In this document: in pieces, positions 5,206 through 9,589 of the stretch | Layout of the letters: each line of letters starts with the position of its first letter | Position numbering within the stretch: position 1 is the first letter of the stretch | Assembly: GCA_003525045.1 (NCBI GenBank) | Contig: DQGF01000159.1 | Location: 1 to 9,589, forward strand | DNA: 9,589 nt | From: Pseudomonas sp. | GTDB lineage: Bacteria > Pseudomonadota > Gammaproteobacteria > Pseudomonadales > Pseudomonadaceae | Direction of reading: 5' to 3' | Translations under genes and position numbers: made by a program | The notes under the pieces: generated by a model | The model's database searches: none | The model's input: only the letters and a program-made list of their open reading frames with translations | Told to the model about the DNA's origin: nothing

Positions 5206-8200
5206 ATGCTGACAATCATCGAGCAACTTCATGAGCTGCCATGGGCGGAAGAATTCAGTCATCGCGCTCTGGATAAAGCTCGCAGATACGCTGTAGAAAA
5301 TCGGGTGCAGATCCAGGAAATGGAGGACGCCCTCGTTCTCGCAACCTGCAAAGGTTCCCAAGGAAATATCTACGAGCAAACCATTGAACTCGTTGAAGAC
5401 GTTAATGGTGAGTTTGACCTGATTTGCAGCTGCTCGTGTCCAATGGTGATCAATTGCAAGCACTGCGCAACCGTGCTCTATAACTTGCAGGAGCTCCCTT
5501 CGGACTCGTTCAAAAGTACTGCCCCTGTTCAGCTGAATCGCGACCTGGAGCGCTGGCTCAACGATATTCCGGCCGAGGTTCCGGATCGCCAAGGGGTTGT
5601 GCAGAGCACCGGTACCTGCTGGGTGTACAAGCTCAAGGCAACGTCGACTGCAGGCAAATGGTTGCTGGAAATTCATAAGGCCCGTCAACTCAAGGATGGC
5701 CGCTTGCAGGACATCAAACCGGTGTTCTCGGTGTCGGACGCATTGATGCGAGAGCCTGGCTATCTGTCCGAGCTCGATCTGCGAATTGCCAGATTGTTGG
5801 TTGCAATCCACTCCTATCATTCGTTTTACAGCGGGTACTCCCTGCAAGGCAGTAGCGGGGCGGAAATCCTGCAATTGGCGTTGAAAACTTCGCGGCTGTT
5901 TCTCGACTTTGAACCATTGCGGCCCCTGGCGTCTGGAATGAGCAGATCTGCGCAATTTGCCTGGGTCGAGCACGCCAGCGGCAGCTTCCGTCCTCAATGG
6001 CGTAGCGACGCAACGCCTGAGGAAACGTTCCTGGCGCTGGAGCCTTTGTACTACTTGGATCGCGAACGGATGGAAGTCGGGCCGCTGCTCAATGAGCTCG
6101 ACGAAAAACTCGCCTGCCACTTGTCGTTGGCCCCTGACATCCCGGCACGCCAAGCCATGCAGTTCAGTCATCGGATAAGCGCGGCAACTCGAGTCGTGCC
6201 TCCACCCTGTGCTTTGACCGAGCGGGTTATCGATGACATTGAACCCAAAGCCTTTCTGACACTTGCAAGTCATTTGCAAAGAAATCGACGTTGGCAATAC
6301 GAACACGAGCATCGCGCTGCGTTGGCATTTACCTACAACGGCCGTTTGGCGGCAGACAAAAAATCCACTGAGCTATTGATACTGTCCGGCAGCGAGACTC
6401 AGCGCATTCAACGCAAGCCAGCGGCCGAAAAAGTCTTGCGTCAAGCCTTGCAAAAACAAGGTTTCAAAAAAACTACCCGTAAAAGTGATGCGTTACCCGA
6501 CAGCGCAGGTGAAATGTTCGATTTGCCGGATGATTCGGCGTGGCTGACTTTTGTGCAGTTTGGTTTGCCGGCACTTAGAGAGGCCAATTGGCAGATCTAT
6601 ATCAACGACGGTTTTCATTTCAATGTGCAGCCGGTAGAAGAATGGTATGCCGACGTCGAGGAATCTGCGGGACGTGAGTGGTTCGATTTGCAGTTGGGCA
6701 TCGTGGTCAATGGCGAGCGCCACAGTCTGCTGCCCATCCTGCTGCAACTGATGCGCAGACAGCCGCAACTGTTGAACCCGGCAGAACTGGCCTTGCGTGA
6801 CGATGACGATCAGGTGCTGGTCGACCTCAGCAGTGGGCAGTCGGGTGCGCAGCCGGGCATCAAAGTTGCGCTCTCCCTGGGGCGGGTCAAGCCATTGATG
6901 GCTACGCTCGGCGAATTGTATTGGGGTGTGAACAGCGGTAACTCGTTGCGCTTGAACGCCCCTGATGCAGCGCGCTTGAGTGAGCTGGAAGGACTGCCGC
7001 TGGTCTGGCAGGGCGGCGAACGCTTGCGCGGTTTCGCAAAACGCCTGCGCGAGTCTACTCAGCAAAACGTAGCTGCTCCGGAAGGCCTCAACGCCACACT
7101 GCGGCCTTATCAGCTTGAAGGTCTGAACTGGATGCAAACCCTTCGTGAGCTGGAGGTCGGCGGTATCCTCGGCGACGACATGGGCCTGGGCAAGACCCTG
7201 CAAACCCTCGCTCATCTGCTGTTGGAAAAGCAGATGGGTCGACTCGATCTGCCCGCACTTGCGGTGATGCCGACCAGCCTCATTCCCAATTGGCTCGACG
7301 AAGCGGCGCGCTTCACTCCGCAGTTGAAAGTCTTGGCACTTCATGGTGCCACTCGGCAAAAGGACTTTATCAATCTTGCCGAATACGATCTGGTGCTGAC
7401 CACCTATGCGTTGCTGCCGCGTGATCTTGAGGTTTTGCAACCACAGGCCTGGAGCGTGCTGATTCTCGATGAAGCGCAGAACATCAAAAATCCGCTGAGC
7501 AAGGCCGCTCAAGCTGCCCGGGATCTGCAAGCCCGGCAGCGTTTGTGCCTGTCCGGCACGCCGTTGGAAAATCACCTCGGCGAGTTGTGGTCACTGTTTC
7601 ACTTCCTGCTGCCCGGCTGGCTTGGCGACAGTAAAACCTTCAATCGCGATTACCGCACTCCGATCGAGAAATACGGTAATAGTGAACGGATGCAGCACCT
7701 GACGGCTCGGATAAAACCCTTTCTGCTACGGCGCAAGAAAGAGCAAGTCGCCACCGAGTTGCCGCCGAAAACCGAGATTGTGCATTGGGTTGAACTCAGC
7801 GATGGGCAGCGGGATGTGTATGAAACCGTGCGCGTGGCGATGGACAAGAAGGTGCGTGACGAAATTGCCCGCAGTGGCGTTGGGCGCAGTCAAATCATCA
7901 TCCTCGACGCGTTGCTCAAGTTGCGTCAGGTGTGCTGCGATCTGCGGCTGATCAAAATACCCCTGACGGCGAAAGCACTTCGTGCGGGCAGCGGCAAGTT
8001 GATCGGCCTGATGGAGATGCTCGAAGAGTTGCTCAGCGAAGGCCGCAAGATTTTGCTGTTCTCGCAGTTCACTTCGATGCTGGCGTTGATCGAGGAAGAA
8101 TTGCAGCAGCGGGGTATTGGCTATTCGTTATTGACCGGCGAAACAACTGATCGGCGCGCGCCGGTCAAAGACTTCCAGGACGGCAAAGTGCCGTTATTCC

Positions 8201-8514
8201 TGATCAGCCTCAAGGCCGGCGGGACAGGGCTGAACCTGACAGCGGCAGACACGGTTATCCATTTCGATCCTTGGTGGAATCCTGCTGTTGAAAACCAGGC
8301 CACTGATCGTGCTTACAGGATCGGTCAGGATAAACCGGTGTTCGTCTACAAGATGATTGCACGCGGCACGGTGGAAGAAAAAATACAGGCATTGCAGCAG
8401 GAAAAGGCAGCCTTGGCCGGGGCGGTGCTTGAAGGTGGAACGACCGGCGGGTGGAAACTTGAACAGAGTGATATTGAGGCGCTGTTTGCACCGTTGCCGG
8501 ATGCCGAGTCCTGA
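5206..8514 (+). CDS. SWIM-domain SNF2-family helicase/translocase
   Basis: A 1102-residue bacterial Snf2-type ATPase that would translocate on double-stranded DNA or displace bound protein; substrate unknown. The N-terminus has a SWIM zinc motif, Cys76-x-Cys78-x5-Cys84-x-His86 (CSCPMVINCKHC), usually a DNA- or protein-binding element. Residues 100-620 are a long region resembling the bacterial SNF2-associated domain. The motor follows: Q-like LRPYQLEGLNWMQ (632-644), motif I GDDMGLGKT with Lys663, motif II DEAQ (755-758), motif III SGTPLEN (from 783), motif [13 protein letters not shown] (948-958), motif V from 999, and motif [13 protein letters not shown] with Arg1035 and Arg1038. All are intact. 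ATG 5206 has only a weak site (AGAAG at 5191-5195), but no better in-frame start is seen. It begins 46 bp after the phosphorylase and may be read through from it. GC is lower than in nagZ in sampled rows (33/60 at 5281-5340, 26/60 at 6241-6300, against 41/60 at 3901-3960). Confidence 0.93.
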   Translation: MLTIIEQLHELPWAEEFSHRALDKARRYAVENRVQIQEMEDALVLATCKGSQGNIYEQTIELVEDVNGEFDLICSCSCPMVINCKHCATVLYNLQELPSDSFKSTAPVQLNRDLERWLNDIPAEVPDRQGVVQSTGTCWVYKLKATSTAGKWLLEIHKARQLKDGRLQDIKPVFSVSDALMREPGYLSELDLRIARLLVAIHSYHSFYSGYSLQGSSGAEILQLALKTSRLFLDFEPLRPLASGMSRSAQFAWVEHASGSFRPQWRSDATPEETFLALEPLYYLDRERMEVGPLLNELDEKLACHLSLAPDIPARQAMQFSHRISAATRVVPPPCALTERVIDDIEPKAFLTLASHLQRNRRWQYEHEHRAALAFTYNGRLAADKKSTELLILSGSETQRIQRKPAAEKVLRQALQKQGFKKTTRKSDALPDSAGEMFDLPDDSAWLTFVQFGLPALREANWQIYINDGFHFNVQPVEEWYADVEESAGREWFDLQLGIVVNGERHSLLPILLQLMRRQPQLLNPAELALRDDDDQVLVDLSSGQSGAQPGIKVALSLGRVKPLMATLGELYWGVNSGNSLRLNAPDAARLSELEGLPLVWQGGERLRGFAKRLRESTQQNVAAPEGLNATLRPYQLEGLNWMQTLRELEVGGILGDDMGLGKTLQTLAHLLLEKQMGRLDLPALAVMPTSLIPNWLDEAARFTPQLKVLALHGATRQKDFINLAEYDLVLTTYALLPRDLEVLQPQAWSVLILDEAQNIKNPLSKAAQAARDLQARQRLCLSGTPLENHLGELWSLFHFLLPGWLGDSKTFNRDYRTPIEKYGNSERMQHLTARIKPFLLRRKKEQVATELPPKTEIVHWVELSDGQRDVYETVRVAMDKKVRDEIARSGVGRSQIIILDALLKLRQVCCDLRLIKIPLTAKALRAGSGKLIGLMEMLEELLSEGRKILLFSQFTSMLALIEEELQQRGIGYSLLTGETTDRRAPVKDFQDGKVPLFLISLKAGGTGLNLTAADTVIHFDPWWNPAVENQATDRAYRIGQDKPVFVYKMIARGTVEEKIQALQQEKAALAGAVLEGGTTGGWKLEQSDIEALFAPLPDAES

Positions 8515-8546
8515 TATCCGGTCTCTTCAGGAAGTCCGAGGTGACC

Positions 8547-8642
8547 CCTTCGCGAGCAAGCCCGCTCCCACAGTGAATGGGTGTTGCCCACATTATTTGT
8601 GATCGACACAAAACCCTGTGGGAGCGAGCCTGCTCGCGAAGG
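8547..8642. repeat. REP doublet (REPIN-type) between convergent helicase genes
   Basis: A 27-bp left arm (8547-8573) and right arm (8616-8642) are reverse complements at 25 of 27 positions, separated by 42 nt. Each contains the Pseudomonas REP core GCGAGC...GCTCCCACAG. As RNA or single-stranded DNA it would form a long hairpin. It fills most of the 151-bp gap between two convergent stop codons and may act as a transcript 3' end or block for both genes. It belongs to a different REP class from those at 1-90. No RAYT transposase gene is in the window. Confidence 0.9.
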
Positions 8643-8665
8643 CGGCCTACTAGGCGCCGCCGATC

Positions 8666-9589
8666 TCAGCCCTTTTCAAGCTTATCCGGCAACGGCGCAA
8701 ACAACGCTTCAATATCATCACTCTGCAACTTCCAGTCCCCGGCCTTGCGCCCATCCAGCACACCGGCCGCCAGGTCGGATTTTTCTTTCTGCAGATGCTG
8801 AATCTTCTCTTCCACCGTGCCCCGGGCGATCAGCTTGTAGACGAATACCGGTTTCTCCTGACCGATGCGATAGGCGCGGTCGGTTGCCTGGTTTTCCGTC
8901 GCCGGGTTCCACCATGGGTCGTAGTGGATCACGGTGTCCGCTTCGGTCAGGTTCAAGCCGACGCCGCCGGCCTTCAGGCTGATCAGAAAGATCTGACGCT
9001 TGCCGCTCTGGAAGTCCTTCACCGGTGTGCGCCGGTCGCGGGTCTGGCCGGTCAGCAGGGCATAATCGACACCGCGTTTGATCAGTTCCTCTTCGATCAG
9101 CGACAGCATTGAAGTGAACTGCGAAAACAACAAAACCCGCCGCCCTTCCTCGAACAACTCCTCGAGCATTTCCATCAGGCTATCGAGCTTGCCCGAGGTG
9201 CTGCCGCGAGAGGGCAGGGTGGCGTCGTTGACCAGGCGCAAATCACAGCACACCTGGCGCAGCTTCAGCAGCGCCTCGAGAATGATGATCTGACTGCGGG
9301 CCACGCCCTTGCGGGTGATTTCGTCGCGGACTTTCTTATCCATCGCCAGGCGCATGGTTTCGTACACATCGCGCTGGGCTTCGTTGAGCTCGACCCAATG
9401 GATGATCTCCGTTTTCGGCGGCAACTCGGTGGCCACCTGTTCCTTGGTCCGGCGCAACAGGAAGGGTTTGATCCGGCCGTTGAGGTGTTGCAGTCGTATT
9501 TCACTGCCGCGCTTTTCAATCGGCACGCGGTAGTCGCGGTTGAAGCTTTTCACATCGCCGAGCCAGCCCGGCAGCAGGAAGTGAAACAG
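8666..9589 (-). CDS. SNF2-family helicase, C-terminal part (5' end beyond the window)
   Basis: The frame is open from the window's right edge to the TGA at 8666-8668, giving the last 307 residues of a second Snf2-type helicase. It begins mid-protein at [12 protein letters not shown], just after motif III. It contains FLLRRTKEQ, motif [13 protein letters not shown], motif [17 protein letters not shown] and motif [13 protein letters not shown], and ends [17 protein letters not shown]. The same end ([11 protein letters not shown]) is found in the neighbouring helicase. By hand alignment it is identical at 86 of 107 and 117 of 149 positions (about 79%) to that protein, so the two are close paralogues in convergent orientation. 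The one clearly different stretch is a linker ([16 protein letters not shown] here, IKIPLTAKALRAGSGKL there). A sampled row (8881-8940) has 38/60 GC. Whether the missing N-terminus carries a SWIM motif cannot be seen. Confidence 0.95.
   Translation of the reverse strand: MFHFLLPGWLGDVKSFNRDYRVPIEKRGSEIRLQHLNGRIKPFLLRRTKEQVATELPPKTEIIHWVELNEAQRDVYETMRLAMDKKVRDEITRKGVARSQIIILEALLKLRQVCCDLRLVNDATLPSRGSTSGKLDSLMEMLEELFEEGRRVLLFSQFTSMLSLIEEELIKRGVDYALLTGQTRDRRTPVKDFQSGKRQIFLISLKAGGVGLNLTEADTVIHYDPWWNPATENQATDRAYRIGQEKPVFVYKLIARGTVEEKIQHLQKEKSDLAAGVLDGRKAGDWKLQSDDIEALFAPLPDKLEKG

Noticed and set aside
5179..6312. 377-codon reverse-strand open frame opposite the SNF2 gene
   Set aside because: It is antisense to the SWIM and N-terminal coding region, has no recognisable domain, and the forward frame continues into a complete helicase.
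6493..7575. 360-codon reverse-strand open frame opposite SNF2 motifs I-III
   Set aside because: It overlaps conserved Walker A and DEAQ motifs on the other strand; its Gln/Arg-rich composition marks it as a shadow frame.
8515..8665. Possible small RNA gene in the gap between the helicases
   Set aside because: The long hairpin is fully explained as a REP doublet; no promoter or T-tract supports an independent RNA.
5206..9589. Known defence system (DISARM-like or similar) built on the SNF2 helicases
   Set aside because: No methylase, phospholipase-type, nuclease or other partner is visible in the window, and the left flank is core genome. The right flank is unseen, so this is not excluded beyond 9589.

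Overview
The window looks like a chromosomal segment of a Pseudomonas, probably from the P. fluorescens group. Three things point that way: the gene order (a DUF6586-type protein, a small conserved protein, sulA, lexA, psrA, nagZ, a methylthioinosine-type phosphorylase) matches the block after topA in pseudomonads; lexA-sulA form an operon beside a PsrA regulator; and the intergenic repeats are of the Pseudomonas REP type. No database search was possible, so the genus call rests on recognised proteins and repeats.

Layout. Positions 1-90 hold a mosaic of REP-like repeats, followed by a clear intrinsic terminator (91-132) for a gene upstream of the window (topA by synteny). Two small forward genes of unknown function follow (217-741 and 883-1116). 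They converge on a reverse-strand SOS operon, lexA-sulA (2303 down to 1211). The lexA promoter carries two 16-bp LexA boxes, and the sulA ribosome binding site overlaps the lexA stop. Divergent from lexA is psrA (2533-3240), a TetR-family fatty-acid-responsive regulator. Its promoter carries two abutting PsrA-type palindromes, so it is very probably autorepressed. Next come nagZ (3399-4409), for peptidoglycan recycling, and a purine-nucleoside phosphorylase of the methylthioinosine type (4422-5159), 12 bp apart and probably co-transcribed.

The right half is taken up by two SNF2-type helicase genes facing each other. The first (5206-8514, 1102 aa) is complete: an N-terminal SWIM zinc motif, a long middle region and a C-terminal Snf2 motor with all the expected motifs. 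The second (reverse strand, 8666 to the window end) is cut by the window edge; its visible C-terminal 307 residues are about 79% identical to the first. A REP doublet able to form a long hairpin (8547-8642) lies between their 3' ends.

Most of the window is conserved core: SOS response, fatty-acid regulation, cell-wall recycling and purine/methionine salvage. The less ordinary parts are the inverted pair of SNF2 paralogues with a lower-GC, SWIM-bearing member, the double PsrA operator, and a 37-codon ORF whose stop overlaps the nagZ start. I see no CRISPR array, tRNA, rRNA, insertion sequence, prophage gene or restriction/toxin partner, and no clear undescribed defence system.
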